Shown here: one piece after another, positions 21,215 to 31,983 of the stretch | How positions within the stretch are numbered: position 1 is the first letter of the stretch | How the letters are laid out: each line of letters starts with the position of its first letter | DNA from: Anisodus tanguticus | Taxonomy: Eukaryota > Streptophyta > Magnoliopsida > Solanales > Solanaceae | NCBI GenBank assembly: GCA_034509755.1 | Contig: CM067557.1 | Location: forward strand, 44,946,001-45,010,000 | Direction of reading: 5' to 3' | DNA length: 64,000 bases | Position numbers and translations under genes: made by a program | Notes under the pieces: generated by a model | Databases searched by the model: none | What the model saw: the letters and a program-made list of their open reading frames with translations, nothing else | Told to the model about the DNA's origin: nothing

Positions 21215-24200
21215 TTATAATTTTCTTTTGTTTTTATGTAATTTTACCTATTAAAAAATATTTATTGTAATTATATTATTTTATAAAATAATAAAAATTA
21301 AATACCCATGGGGCTTACACCCCGAGCCTTGGGACTTACGCCTCGCCGCCGAGTCATATGTAAAACGCCCCGCCTTTTAAAACATTCGTATTTGAAGTAC
21401 AAGATAAAACTATCTAAGCTATTGTTGTAATTGAAAATTACATTAGTATTACAAGTCACAAATCTTAAGATTAAGGGTTCATTTGGTTTGAGTATCGAAA
21501 GAACTAATCTTAACATAAAATTTCGCATAAGATAATACTCCCTCCGTACATTTTTACTTGTCCATGTTTGACTTAGCACATTCCTTAAGAAGTAATTGGT
21601 AAAATAGTGATTTTACTTTATCACCCGTTGAATATAATAAATTCAGTGTTTTGGGAAATGCATTGCGAAATGACTATAGTTGATAATAAGGGTAAATTAG
21701 GAAGTAAGTAACAAATTGTGTCTTGTTTTTCTAAACTAGACAAGTAAAAGTGGGCATCTACTTTTAGTATAGTGGACAAGTGAAAGTGGATGGGAGGGAG
21801 TACAATGTTTTGGTTGAGGTATATGAATAAGTACTCAACATAAAATTCAGCATAACATGATACAACATTTGGTTGACAGTACTTAATAATCACGTTAAAT
21901 TATGCAGGAATCTATATATTATTTTATGGGGATAGAATGTGGAGTGAAAATACGTGTGTATTATTAATGCTTTAATTAAACTATTTATAAACAAAAATGC
22001 CCTTGTAGAGTAAGTAACTCATGTATAACATTTTCTTAAGTAATAATCACTGCATAACAATGCATTCATTATTAGCCACCACATATAACAATTCCTTCAT
22101 TGTGAAATATGAATCACTGCATAATGAATCTCTACATTACTAATGTCTGCATAACTTACTTTTAAACCACCCTAAATGTATGAAAAAATTTGTTGTTAAA
22201 AGAAAAAATGTTTTGACTCAATATGGTAATCACGTTGTATAAAATTGAACATAGGAGAATGTTTATGTTGGAACAGGATTTTTGTTTTTGGTGGATTATT
22301 TAAGAATTTACACGAAAATATTTGCTGCTGACGGGCTCTTAATGTTGTATATGAATGTTTTGTATGCTTCAAAGATTTGCTTCATAGTAATTTGGAATTG
22401 AGTCGAGTTGAGTTTAATGCAGAGGAAAGTTTCTATTGTAACCTTTGGATGAGTTTCATTTTTGAATGTCTTCCCCCTGAAAATCTGAAAGAAGTAATCT
22501 TTCATCTAAAGCCGAAATAATTAACCCGCGTTTTACTAATTAAAGTTTTTATAACCAGTTGGACAAAAATACTAAACGAATAGTGAATAGAGTTATATCA
22601 CAACAAAAATACTAAACGAATAGTGAATAGAGTTATATCACAATCATAATATGAAGAGCTTTTAGCAGCTAATTAAGGTACTAATATTCTTTACCGTTGT
22701 ATAGGTTGGCTCTGGAATGGGTGGACTGCTCAGTGCAATTCATGGTTTGAATACAGGCATGATTAATTAATTATCTTCTGTGCTAATCCTTATTATCTTT
22801 ATTTTAGTCTTCTCCTTATACTAAATTGTAGTTGAAATCTTAAACTAAATACTTCCCTCTCTTTTAGCTTATGAATTCATTGCTGAAGTCTTAGCGCTAG
22901 TACTTTGCAGGAATACCTTTCGTCCAGAGACATGTGAAGGGTCCAAAGTGGCTTCCATTTGTTATAGGGGTAGGCACTTACACCACTTTTCTGTTCTTTA
23001 ATTGTTCTCTCCCTCTCTCCCTCACTCCCTCACTCCCTCATATTCATTATTTTCTTGATTTTTGTGCTTTACTCAATCTATCTATTGTTGACTACAATTG
23101 ACGTGTTATCTAAAGCTCCCTTCCTCTCACATTCTCTGCTCACCCTTCCCTTTGTTTTGTTCTTGCAGCTTCCTCCACTTCTCATGTTCTCTGCAGCTAG
23201 TGCAGCATTTGGAGGTAATTCTTTGAAGTTCTAATTTCATTCTAAGTTTCATTCTTTCAATTTAGCATGTGTTAAGGGCCGGAGCTAGGTGGTGGCTAGG
23301 GGTTCACCCGAATCCCCTTCGGCAAAAAATTACCCTTATATAGTAGACTGACCCCCCTTGGCTTCTTCGTTTGTTTACTCTATATTTTTGAATCCCCTTA
23401 GTGAAAATACTTTCTTACGACACTCATCGGATTTACTCTTTTTTTTTCTTCCAATAAGTAACCCTCAGCAGCAATACTTGCTTATGCGCTGTTGCTTAAA
23501 AGTTGGTAAATTTGAAGGTTAATGTCAATCATTACTTGCTAGGATATATATTGGGAATCTCTGTTTTAGTTTTATTTTTTTCTCTACCTTAATATAGCTG
23601 GATTATCACTTTATCCCGTCAGTATTGTGAGCAGTTTAGGAAAGCCTACTATTTGTTCTGCCCTTTTAGGTAATATATAATTTTTGGTGATATTTGACTC
23701 CCTTCTTATGTACTTCTAAAATGAACATTTCTCAACTGTATCCTGTAGGGAGTCAGAATTTTATAATAAACGCTAAAAGAATGCTATAATCAAGAAGACA
23801 TACCTTGATCTGTTTCTTGCAATACGTAGAGTAGAATCGGTTGATTCTTTAAACTTGACAAAAAATGCTTTCTCTCCTGTTCAACCGTACTCCAGTTACT
23901 TCTTTGATGGACATAACATATTTTTGGTTGGAGTGAGCCCTTCCCCGGACCCCACGCATAACGGGAGCTTAGTGCACCGGACTGCCTTTTTTTTTTTTTA
24001 GAGATGACCAGTTTTCTAAAGGTCATGTATTTCTCATGTTCCATTTAGTGAGAAGTTAACTGTCACTTATATCAGAAAAAACCCCTCTAATAGACCAAAT
24101 AAGGTAATTGCGGTCCCAATATTATGTGGGCTCAGCAGGGTTCATTTTATTTTATTTTTGAATAGGCAGTATTAGTGATGGTTGGTGTCTAAACCAGCAC

Positions 24201-27200
24201 TAAGGAAGTGCTATGTTACATCCACAAGATTACAAGTGAAAAGAAAAGATGTACCCATATTACCTATACCAAACAGTTTTTGAAATTTTGAAGTGTTTCA
24301 GCACCATTTACAAATTTCTGCTTGCACGAAATAGATAACAACAAAATACAATCAGATCTAATTTGCAGTAAAGAACTATTTTGACCCTTGAAACATCTTC
24401 GATATCTTTCTTTCCAAATACACCATCATATGCAGGCTGGAATGTTGTTCTTGAATCTTCTTTAAGTTCTAAATTAGTTGCCTCCTGTTCCAGCTCAAAA
24501 GAAATTTAGCAGTTGTTCTTGGTACCTATTTCACACCCAAAATGTTGATAAGCATCGACCACACCTCTAAGGTGGCAGTACAATACATAAAAAGGTGGTT
24601 GTTGGATTCAAGACTAAATGTCTTGAGTCAACCAAGCTTCTCTGCTTACCAGCCACAGAAAATGCATAACTTCGACTGGAGCTTTAGTTATCCATATCTG
24701 CTTCCAAGGTCCAATACCATTCTGATTAGTATTCCTCATCCATAACTTTGAGAAGGCGAATTTTACTTTGCCTTCAACAGTTGCTTTGTAGTAGGAATCT
24801 TGTATGTTTATTAGATGTGTTTTTGTAAAGATAAGGCTGCCTATGATATGTCTTTGGTAGGTTTCCTGTTGGATTTAAGATGGGTCAAATGATCCAGGTT
24901 TCAAATTGGAATGGGCAAAGGGATTTGAACATAATAATCCTTCAGGATCAAATACTTCGCCTATTTCTTTTGAGGCCCTTCCCACTAACTCACAAGCTAC
25001 CATCAGTAAAGTTTTTTGGTTTATGAAAAAAAAAAAAGCAAGCAGAAAACTAACTTGGTTTATAAATAGTTTGTGTTACTACTGATGAGGCTTGTCGAGC
25101 ATTTGACAAACTCATAGCTCCCCCTCCTAATAGAATTTGTCGCTTGGACACACAAACAGTCCAACTCATTGGATTTTCTTTCCCCCTTTCCATTTTACTT
25201 GAGCATTTAGCAAATTTGGTGAGATTGAAGGGAGATACTCAAGTGGACGTGATAAGTAAGAGGAGAGTAGAAAAATAAAGCGGAAAGTAGAAGAACAATC
25301 TTAGAAGTTCCACTTAGATATAGTTGGATAAACTCTTAACAGTGAAAGTATGATTTATGCCGAATCTGTTGGTGAAAAATTAAAAAAAAGATTCCTTTCC
25401 TCCCCTTTTACAAAATCATCTACCAACTCTGTTTATTCTATCTGAAAAATTGGCAAGTACAATCATTTGAGTGCAATCTTAGTTTTATGTGTAAGAAAAG
25501 TTTTAGTATGATAAAAATAAACACGAGTAGACGGGTCATGTCATAACTTCAGCTTACTAAGGACATGACCTAGATAGAAAGGCGAAAGGCGTGTAGATCG
25601 ATGATTTGGCTAGAAGGTTAGTAAGTAACCGAGTGTTCTCCTTATTAGCAGTATTAGTTAGTAACCCTGCAGTTTCTTTTTTTCAATGTGTATTACTATA
25701 TGTTGCTTCATTTGCTTTTGATCTTGCTATTTTGCTATCATATTTTTCTTGATACCATGCTTCAAATTCTTTTCTTTTCTTTCGAGCCGAGTGTCTGTTA
25801 GAAACGTCTCTACCCCACAAAAGTATTGGTAAGGTTTGCGTACATCCTACCCTCCCCAAACCCCACTTGTGGGACTAAACTAGGTATGTTGTAAAAATGA
25901 ACAAGAGTTTTGATATACGACTTTTATACGGGGTTTCCCCAATTGTCATTAAAATTATTTACCTTGTAAAAAAATGAAGTCTTAATGACATTTTTTGTTC
26001 CAAATTAATTGTCTTACTTTTATAATGGGTTGTCCCAAGTTGGTTTTTCTAAATGAGAAGCTTTCCCTTTATATTTTTCTTTCTCGTATCTTTTGATAAA
26101 AAGGTCACATGTACCCGCTTTTACACTCTAGAGATATTCAAGTTAACTTCATGTATAGTTTTAGACCACGTCTACTTTAATATAATATAATACTCCTACC
26201 TCCCATTTGATGTAAAATAGTTTGACTGCCTTAAGGTTGGAATTATCAATTCCTAAATGAACTTTTTGACAATTATTTTTTTGATTAATTCAAAATTACA
26301 TTAGTGGTTTCCCCTAAAAGGATAGTTTGATTATAAACGTACATATTTCTTAGGTGGCCATGTTATAACTGTGAATTGGATAGTGTGAGTATTAGATATT
26401 TGGTTACTTGTATCTTGGTAATACTATGGAAATTCAGAACTATTGATACATAAACGTTTATGCCTTTCTCAACATGGTTACCTTGATACCCTTTCAAGTA
26501 AAAATAGGATACTTCAAAGAAATGGAAAAGTACACAAGCCTCAACTGGAAATAATGAAGAAAAGGCTACACACCTGTAAGTTCCGTGGTCAAGTGGTTGA
26601 CAAGTTCATTCTCAAACTGTGTGAACTAGGTAACCACAAACACTACGATCTATGCAAACAATAAAATGAAGCACCATTTCCTTCCCTACACCTCAATGTC
26701 AAAGTAAAATAGTACACAAAATTTATGTCTTCTACATTTTAGGTACCCTTATATTTTTTAATAAGAAAATTGCACAAGTTTAGGTACCCTTATTTTGTTG
26801 AATCTATTCCATATATTCAAAGTTGTTAGTCTCACTCTCAGATCATAGTTGAGCAAGCTTTCTCTTATGCTAAGGTTAATCGTCTTCTTCAAGATATGTG
26901 CATCTTCTTTGGCACGATAAGTAATGTTGAGCACTTGAGTAAAATAGTCGTGGTCAGTGAACAGTAGGCATAGTCAAGGACGACATATCTGATGTTTACT
27001 AGACTCAGTTTTTAGTTATTGCTTTGTCCTATTTTCTTTTTTCTTAAATTTTTCTTGGCACCAAATTTAAACAATATATTATATTCAGGGGACTTTTCTC
27101 AAAGAAAAGGTGGAGGTTGCTTTTTGGCAACTAAAGTTTTATAAGTATATCTTCACTTTATTTATCAGACTATATATTTGTAACACAGTGGGCTCTGTAT

Positions 27201-27551
27201 AATAATTACAAACAACATACCCAACGTAATCCCACAAATGGGGTTTGGGGGGGGGGGGTTGGACTCACGCAGACCTACTTCATGTTAGATTCCGTGCAAA
27301 GTATTTGATGATAATAATCAAAGATCCTTTACCATACTTATTATCTTATTTATTGAAGTAATTTTTAATGTTTAAACCATCAAATTTATAGGTAGTTTTG
27401 CGTTGCAGGATATGCACTTCCGAGGTTTACTCAGCTTACGGTAACTTCATATTACGCTGCTTCAAGTGCATCACACTACGGAATATCATTGCTTACCAGA
27501 CGTATTGAAGAGGCCCATACTTGTGGTGTTCAACGTGAAAGACTCAGCTGA
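20026..27551 (+). CDS. Conserved plant two-span membrane protein, 158 aa, six coding exons
   Basis: Exons: 20026-20151, 20368-20418, 22705-22756, 22911-22969, 23169-23214 and 27409-27551. They splice to a 158-residue product starting MGTREVYEEKLKRGNLHHDP and ending at TGA 27549-27551. A CPRC pair (residues 31-34) suggests metal binding. Hydrophobic spans lie near residues 58-76 (glycine-rich GSGMGGLLSAIHG) and 90-112 (WLPFVIGLPPLLMFSAASAA). A conserved tail YYAASSASHYGISLLTRRIE follows. I recognise it as a conserved plant family but cannot assign a function. Intron 3 uses a GC donor (ACAG/GCATGA at 22757) with a normal TTTGCAG acceptor; no GT donor preserves the frame. Intron 5 is 4.2 kb and full of transposon remains. 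All frames join cleanly, so it is probably functional. Confidence 0.85.
20210..20268 (-). other. tRNA-Lys(UUU)-like fragment
   Basis: The minus strand reads GTGGTAGAGCGTGTGGCTTT TAACCAAGTGGTCGTTGGTT then CTATCCC, corresponding to the D-arm end, an anticodon loop CTTTTAA, the variable region and the T-arm of a lysine tRNA. The 5' acceptor strand and a matching 3' acceptor are missing. It is probably a tRNA-derived SINE head or a tRNA relic. It lies in intron 1 of the gene above. Confidence 0.6.
20453..21387. mobile_element. hAT-like non-autonomous element with TTTTAAAAGGC ends
   Basis: The ends are TAGTGTTTTAAAAGGC and GCCTTTTAAAACATTC, flanked by GTATTTGA at 20445-20452 and 21388-21395, an 8-bp duplication. 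Just inside are GC-rich blocks (GGGGCGGGGC, GGGCTTACG, and GGGGCTTACACCCCGAGCC inverted). It lies in intron 2 of the two-span protein gene and has no coding capacity. Confidence 0.8.
21170..21215. repeat. Compound (CG)(CA)(TA) microsatellite
   Basis: GCGCGCGCGC passes into about ten CA units and then about eight TA units, inside the element at 20453-21387. Confidence 0.95.
21475..22175. repeat. MITE-like host segment split by a Stowaway element
   Basis: CATTTGGTTTGAG at the left and AAACCACCCTAAATG at the right are a weak inverted pair. The interior has ATAAAATTCAGCATAA-type motifs repeated on both sides of the nested Stowaway element, suggesting an older MITE interrupted by a younger one. 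Confidence 0.45.
21538..21800. mobile_element. Stowaway-type MITE, 263 bp
   Basis: It has CTCCCTCCGTACATTTTTAC at one end and GGACAAGTGAAAGTGG...GGGAGGGAG at the other, flanked by TA (21536-21537 and 21801-21802), as for Tc1/mariner-derived Stowaway elements. This complete copy is the reference for the split copy at 28721-31626. Confidence 0.85.
22563..22645. repeat. 41-bp tandem duplication
   Basis: CAAAAATACTAAACGAATAG TGAATAGAGTTATATCACAA occurs twice in a row with almost no difference, so it is a recent duplication. Confidence 0.95.
23278..23425. repeat. Dispersed repeat with GGGCCGGAGCTAGG end
   Basis: It starts GGGCCGGAGCTAGGTGGTGG, then GTTCACCCGAATCCCCTTCG, GGCTTCTTCGTTTGTTTAC and GAATCCCCTTAGTGAAAAT. 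It is a common Solanaceae-style short repeat, related to 11551-11720, and lies in intron 5 of the two-span gene. Confidence 0.55.
23934..23990 (-). mobile_element. TS-type SINE head fragment
   Basis: On the minus strand it reads GCAGTCCGGTGCACTAAGCT CCCGTTATGCGTGGGG TCCGGGGAAGGGC, the tRNA-like head of the Solanaceae TS SINE. It is truncated next to a poly-T run. Confidence 0.75.
24470..24790 (-). pseudogene. L1-type LINE C-terminal zinc-binding remnant
   Basis: The minus strand gives, with interruptions, KVKFAFSKLWMR, PWKQIWITKAPVEVMHFLWL and VSREAWLTQDI. This matches the zf-RVT region after a plant L1 reverse transcriptase (W..KAP.K..FFWLV....LTQD). Further on, MMVYLERK near 24420 fits the WxxWxERN motif. 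It lies in intron 5 of the two-span gene and is heavily decayed. Confidence 0.55.
25784..25892 (+). mobile_element. RTE-type LINE 3' end fragment
   Basis: It reads GAGCCGAGTGTCTGTTAGAA, GGTAAGGTTTGCGTACATCC TACCCTCCCC, CCCCACTTGTGGGACTAAAC and GGTATGTTGT. This is the common LINE 3' block in plus orientation, 5'-truncated, in intron 5 of the two-span gene. Confidence 0.75.
27208..27290 (-). mobile_element. RTE-type LINE 3' end fragment
   Basis: AACAACATACCCAACGTAAT, CCCACAAATGGGGTTTGG and CGCAGACC are the reverse complement of the LINE 3' block. An expanded G run sits at 27246-27259. It lies near the end of intron 5. Confidence 0.7.
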
Positions 27552-28013
27552 TTGACTCGAGGGCACAAAATCAGAGCCATACTTAAATTTTGCAATGAAT
27601 TTATATTTAGCTGCAGCAATTGTTAATTTAAAAGATGTTCAGTGCTTGGGTGACCTTGTACATCTTTTTGATCAAATATATACTTTTAACTTTTTAGTAA
27701 TAGGGTTGTTTGTGCCTAGGAATCTTTGAACTTGGAAGAAAACACCTTGTCATTGGTTTTAGATTGTTGCGTCCTCATCGGTGTTTAACGGAGTTAACTG
27801 TGAAAAAAAGTCCTTTCTTCCAGCCATTATTTGAGTACTCTGATTCACGTAAAGAACTTATATTATACTTTCAAATAGTTGTAATTTTGGTTGCATGTCT
27901 AATTTCGTCAGTGTACAATGGTCATCAGCTTGTTAAGAAAATTGTTACAGAATATACCATATTCTTTTTCTGCAATCATTATATTATTATTAATATGTCG
28001 ACTATGACTATCT
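27552..28013 (+). other. 3' untranslated region of the two-span gene
   Basis: AT-rich sequence follows the stop at 27551. An open frame at 27710-28015 has no family features and I treat it as part of the trailer. Confidence 0.45.
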
Positions 28014-28200
28014 GATTGATCTTTATTACTCCCTTCTTGAAGTTGAATAACTAGCTTACACTCGTTGATCTTTATTATCTTTGTTTCATGTCAAAATGAA
28101 GTTAAATGAAAAATAACAATTTTAATTTGTAGTGTAAAAATAGAAATATGAGTTGTGTCTCTTTACAAATACTAAGGGGTCACTTTATAAAGCCATAGCC
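28014..28200. repeat. ~190-bp direct repeat, left copy
   Basis: It matches 32697-32930: TTGATCTTTATTACTC, GAAGTTGAATAACTAGCTTA, CACTCGTTGATCTTTATTAT, GAGTTGTGTCTCTTTACAAA and TACTAAGGGGTCACTTTATA. The pair encloses the MITE/CCR4 block and a copia gag remnant. Confidence 0.8.
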
Positions 28201-28720
28201 ACAGCCACAGGCGGAAGGGGTGTTTTAATTATGACAGAAGGAAGATTTCTGAATATTTACTTAAAAACCCACACTTAAGTCTTGGTAATTAGATTAGGGG
28301 ATATTTCAGATATTTAAGAAAGTGTTAAGCCTGTGTCTGTCGGAAAGATGGACTCCAGTGTGAAAGATACCATCAAAAAGTGTATGCTTCCCATGTCTGT
28401 TAGGTGGATTATCGACAACATTGGAGGCTTGTGGTCCTGCTGTTAGTCATCCTCTCAGGGGATTACATCGTTTTGCTAGGAATTTGTATTTGGTGTAATA
28501 GGATGAATCACACACGTTCAAGTTTAGGATTAAGGCGTGTGATTGATTGATTGTTTGATTCCTTTTCACACATTGTCTCAACATTATCTTTCATTTACTT
28601 TCATATATATGTTATTTCCTACTTAGACAAACAAATGAATGGTCATATATCAAAGGTAAAATATTGAAATGAAGCCAGGCGCTCCTTTGGATTATCTTCT
28701 TATAGGAGTCGTATGTAATA
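28201..28720. other. Unassigned spacer
   Basis: I see no gene. A GGCGGAAGGGGTG segment near 28210 and a GC-richer block at 28340-28450 look repeat-derived but were not identified. Confidence 0.35.
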
Positions 28721-28946
28721 CTCCCTCCGTCAATATTTACTTGTCCATGTTTGACTTGACGCACCCCTTAAGAAGCAATAAATAAAATGGTAATTTTACT
28801 ATATAACCCCCAATTATTATATGTTGGGAAATGAATTGAAAACAATTTTATTACTTAATAATAAGGGTAAAATAAGTATAAAATGGTAAATTTGGATTTA
28901 AACTCTGTCAATGCAAAGATAAGCCACTAGAAATTCAGGAAGATAC

Positions 28947-30377
28947 CTTAACCAAACCATTTAATGCGGTCTTCTTTTGGGCAATGGGAACCACAGCATC
29001 AGTCAAAGATTGTGCAGCTTTATTAAACTCGACCTGCAAAAGAAGCAATGTGATTATTATTTGTCATGATACAAGTGCAACCTTTCTAGTTTACTATAAC
29101 AAAATAAAGACCTTCTCCACTCACAGTATTCGTACCTCATATTTTTTAACATGTGAGAATCTATCTCGGCGGAAAAATGTAGCACAACAATTCAATATTG
29201 TTAATACTCCCACTAAACATCTGCACATGGTGAGAGTTGGTTGGTTTAGAGATTCAAAAACTCGCAGAACGAACCTCAGCTGTCTTCCTTTTAAACATAG
29301 CTTGGTAACCGTGTTTATCCAGCGCAGGAGCAAAGAATTCCTCAAAATGATTACTTTGAACCTGAAACGGAAGCATACAACAATCACACATAAGTACTTT
29401 CCCCCTTCTAACTGATGAGAGAATCATTCTTTAGTAGCCAATCAAGTTCAGAAAAGCAAAAAAATCATTTCATTAAGGAAAGAAAACGAGAATCTTTTTA
29501 AGTAAAGAGCAAATTCGGAAAATTACTCATCAAAAGATACTGAAATTAGTTTGACCTTTACAAAAATTGTAAAACAGCCCATTCTTAAAAATGGAACTTC
29601 TATTATCAGATATTACTCCTTACCTCTTGAAGACAAATAATGTCTGCACGGTAGCCAACTATTTCACGCAATAAATTCTGTCTACGATATGTCCAAGAAA
29701 GAGCCCAAGAGGGGCAATAACTGTATAATTCGTTTGTTGCATATGCATCAGACAGAATATTGTAGGAGAGCACAGTGAAAGTTCCTGAAAGTGATAATCG
29801 ACCATCCAAATCCAGATGTCCAGGAATATCAACTCCGCTAACCGAAAACACGCGATGTGGAGTTGGACATGGAGCTGGAATCACCCGGGACGTCAATATG
29901 GTACTAGCAGGTCCAACAGGTAACTTTGTTTCTGCATCTACAACAACACATTCAAATTTAAGCACGTGGCCAATATCATCTGCAGTTGGCGTATATGTTT
30001 TAGCCCGTCCAACTTCAAACCAGGTTTCGCCGCCACTTCTCTGGGTTACTGCTGCGGGATATAAAGGTGTGGTTCCATTCGCCAAGCTACCACTTGATTG
30101 AGAAGGAGTCAAGCTTGCATTAATAACACCAGATCCAGTACTATTAAATCGCCCAAATATTTCTTCCTCATCGTTTCCATTTTCATTCACAACACTAGCG
30201 GCACGTTCATGCAGAGCACGATGATGTTGCCATGCATCTGAGAAGCATTTAGGTGAGCAATGGTAACTCTTAGCGACGGGGATTTTGGCCTTCACACACC
30301 CAAGGCACTGCAGTGTGGCTTGCTCAGATGGATGGATACTACAGATAGCAACTTTTTTATCACTTTGTATACGATAC
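28947..30377 (-). pseudogene. CCR4 deadenylase fragment, exons 2-5, frameshifted
   Basis: Exons by coordinate: 29624-30377 (exon 2), 29275-29361 (3), 29136-29220 (4), 28947-29033 (5), all with canonical splice sites. Exon 2 begins YRIQSDKKVAICSIHPSEQA and has a Cys-rich finger (CLGC ... YHCSPKC). It then has the start of the catalytic domain FTVLSYNILSDAYATNELYS and ends ADIICLQE with the metal-binding Glu. Exon 3 gives HFEEFFAPALDKHGYQA, exon 4 CATFFRRDRFSHVKKYE, and exon 5 FNKAAQSLTDAVVPIAQKK. Exon 4 is 85 nt instead of the 84 expected, a +1 frameshift before CATFF. Exon 1 and all exons after 5, with the remaining catalytic Asp and His residues, are missing. Retained introns show DNA-level copying, not retroposition. 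It cannot be the continuation of exon 1 at 573-736, because the order is reversed. Confidence 0.9.
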
Positions 30378-31440
30378 CTGCAAAGAACCCAGCATATAGA
30401 AGTAAGCCACTGGAGCAACAAAGAATATAGCATCCCAAAAGATTAAGTGGCATAGAGCTTCTTTAGTTGCCAATAAAAGTAAACTCGCAAGTCCCAATAG
30501 CCAACCAAGTACACCCTCTTATGACTAACAAATATTGCTACCCTGGAACCACAACGAAACAAACATTTCGGACGGACAGTTGTAGTGGAGAAAGTGGCAA
30601 GTTAAAGTACCAAACAAGAGGCGTTCCAGTCCAACAAACTCCACCTTACTACAATTATCATACATCAAGCATAAATACCAAAATTAGTGAAGCAATCCCA
30701 GGGGCCAACTGTGGTCACTTGGTTTTATTGCTGAAAGTAGTTTAGGATTTTCTATCACAAATAGACTACTAGAAAACAATTGATTCCTAGCTGAGAAAAA
30801 GCCTAAACAATCCATGTAAATTACATAGCATAAAACTTAACAACAAGAAGTCAGTATCAAATCACTGCATGCGACTGGCGTACACAAGTTAAAAGCTGAC
30901 TGATCTCAGATTAAACCGTGATTTCAAGAAATGAGTCAATTGTTCTTTTTTTTTTTTTATGATTGTGGTATCCGGGCCTTGCTACCTCCCACCAACACAG
31001 GTGATGAGTCACTCATTCTCTTTTTTTTTTTTTTTTTCCTAACTTACTCCCTTAATTGCACTCATATTCTGTGGAGTAGATATTTGATTTACACACCAAG
31101 ACAAAGCTGCACAACAAACAGCTTAATACTAAGTGCACCTAGTGGCACTTTATTGCTTTAATAGCTCACCTATAGCAATGGCGTTCCCTTGATACCACTC
31201 ACATATGGCACTTGCACAGATGTCCGATCAAAGTTTATTTTCAGCATTTATTGTGTCACTAAGTCACATTCATAGAATGCTAGCGTTTCCAGCAACAGTT
31301 ATCAAGACATTTGGACCAGAACAAGTTTAAAACGTATCAACCATAAAACACATGTACTTGCTATAAATTTCTAGTGAAGGAGATACAAGATATATGGGGT
31401 ATCAGGAAATGAACTAGACACCTAGGACGATCGACTCTTT
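30378..31440 (-). other. Intron-1-like DNA upstream of the CCR4 fragment
   Basis: No coding exon is found here; CCR4 exon 1 (SDIPIVGCELTPYVL) is absent on either strand. Two poly-T runs lie at 30940-30957 and 31019-31037. It is probably part of intron 1 carried with the fragment, but this is an inference. Confidence 0.45.
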
Positions 31441-31544
31441 TAACATTTTAATACAGTTATAGAGGTTATGAAATTGGAAAAGTTGAAAGACAAACAAAAT
31501 TGGAAAAGTTGAAAGACGAATTTTTTAATACAGTTATAGAAGTT
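31438..31544. repeat. Short tandem duplication at the MITE right junction
   Basis: TTTTAATACAGTTATAGAGG-type and AAAATTGGAAAAGTTGAAAGAC segments each occur twice between 31440 and 31540, directly before the right half of the split MITE. Confidence 0.8.
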
Positions 31545-31779
31545 ATCTCTTGGTTTTCCAAACTGGACAAGTAAAAGCGGACAACTATTTCTAGTATAGT
31601 GGACAAGTAAAAGTGGACGGAGGGAGTACAAAAGTAGAGTAGTTACCTCTTCTACATGCTAGATGCTACATATAGGTAGGATATACATGTACCACCAAGG
31701 TTTGAAAATGGCATAGGCATATGATCGGGAGCCATTTTTTCTTGAGGGACCTGTGTGTGTGCATCAGTCAGATTCAGTG

Positions 31780-31983
31780 AATGCCATGGATGGAGAAGCA
31801 AGTTTTTCTTCAATGGCACTGCCAACTTTCGATGGAGAAAGTTATCAGATCCGGGCAGTTAGAATGCAGACATATCTGGAAGCTTTGGATCTCTGGGAGG
31901 CTGTAGAAGATGATTACAATATTGCTCCCTTGCCAAACAATTCCACGATGCGCAGATTAAAAACACAAGGAGAGGAAAACTAG
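31780..31983 (+). pseudogene. Ty1/copia gag N-terminal fragment
   Basis: The frame encodes LPTFDGESYQIRAVRMQTYL, EALDLWEAVEDDYN and NNSTMRRLK, the start of copia gag polyproteins (DUF4219/UBN2 type, usually FDGxNYxxWxxxM). The conserved Trp of the YxxW motif is replaced by Arg. It stops after about 70 residues with no pol region following. Confidence 0.8.

Larger units (their letters stand above)
28721..31626. mobile_element. Stowaway MITE split into two halves around a CCR4 fragment
   Basis: The left half (28721 to about 28893) starts CTCCCTCCGTCAATATTTAC and follows the intact MITE at 21538-21800 as far as TAATAAGGGTAAAATAAG. The right half (about 31544-31626) starts TCTCTTGGTTTTCCAAACTGG, resumes where the left half stops, and ends AAGTGGACGGAGGGAG. 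TA flanks both outer ends (28719-28720 and 31627-31628). Together the halves make one complete MITE with ~2.65 kb of foreign DNA inside, most of it genomic CCR4 sequence. It is either a Pack-MITE-like capture or an insertion into a MITE. Confidence 0.65.

Noticed and set aside
27710..28015. 101-codon open frame after the two-span gene
   Set aside because: It overlaps the expected 3' untranslated region and shows no domain.
28984..30101. Plus-strand open frames of 143 and 108 codons
   Set aside because: They are antisense to CCR4 exons 2-5, which carry clear family motifs and splice sites on the minus strand.
573..30433. A single CCR4 gene spanning exon 1 to the 30-kb exons
   Set aside because: On the minus strand exon 1 would have to lie at higher coordinates than exon 2, but it lies 29 kb lower.
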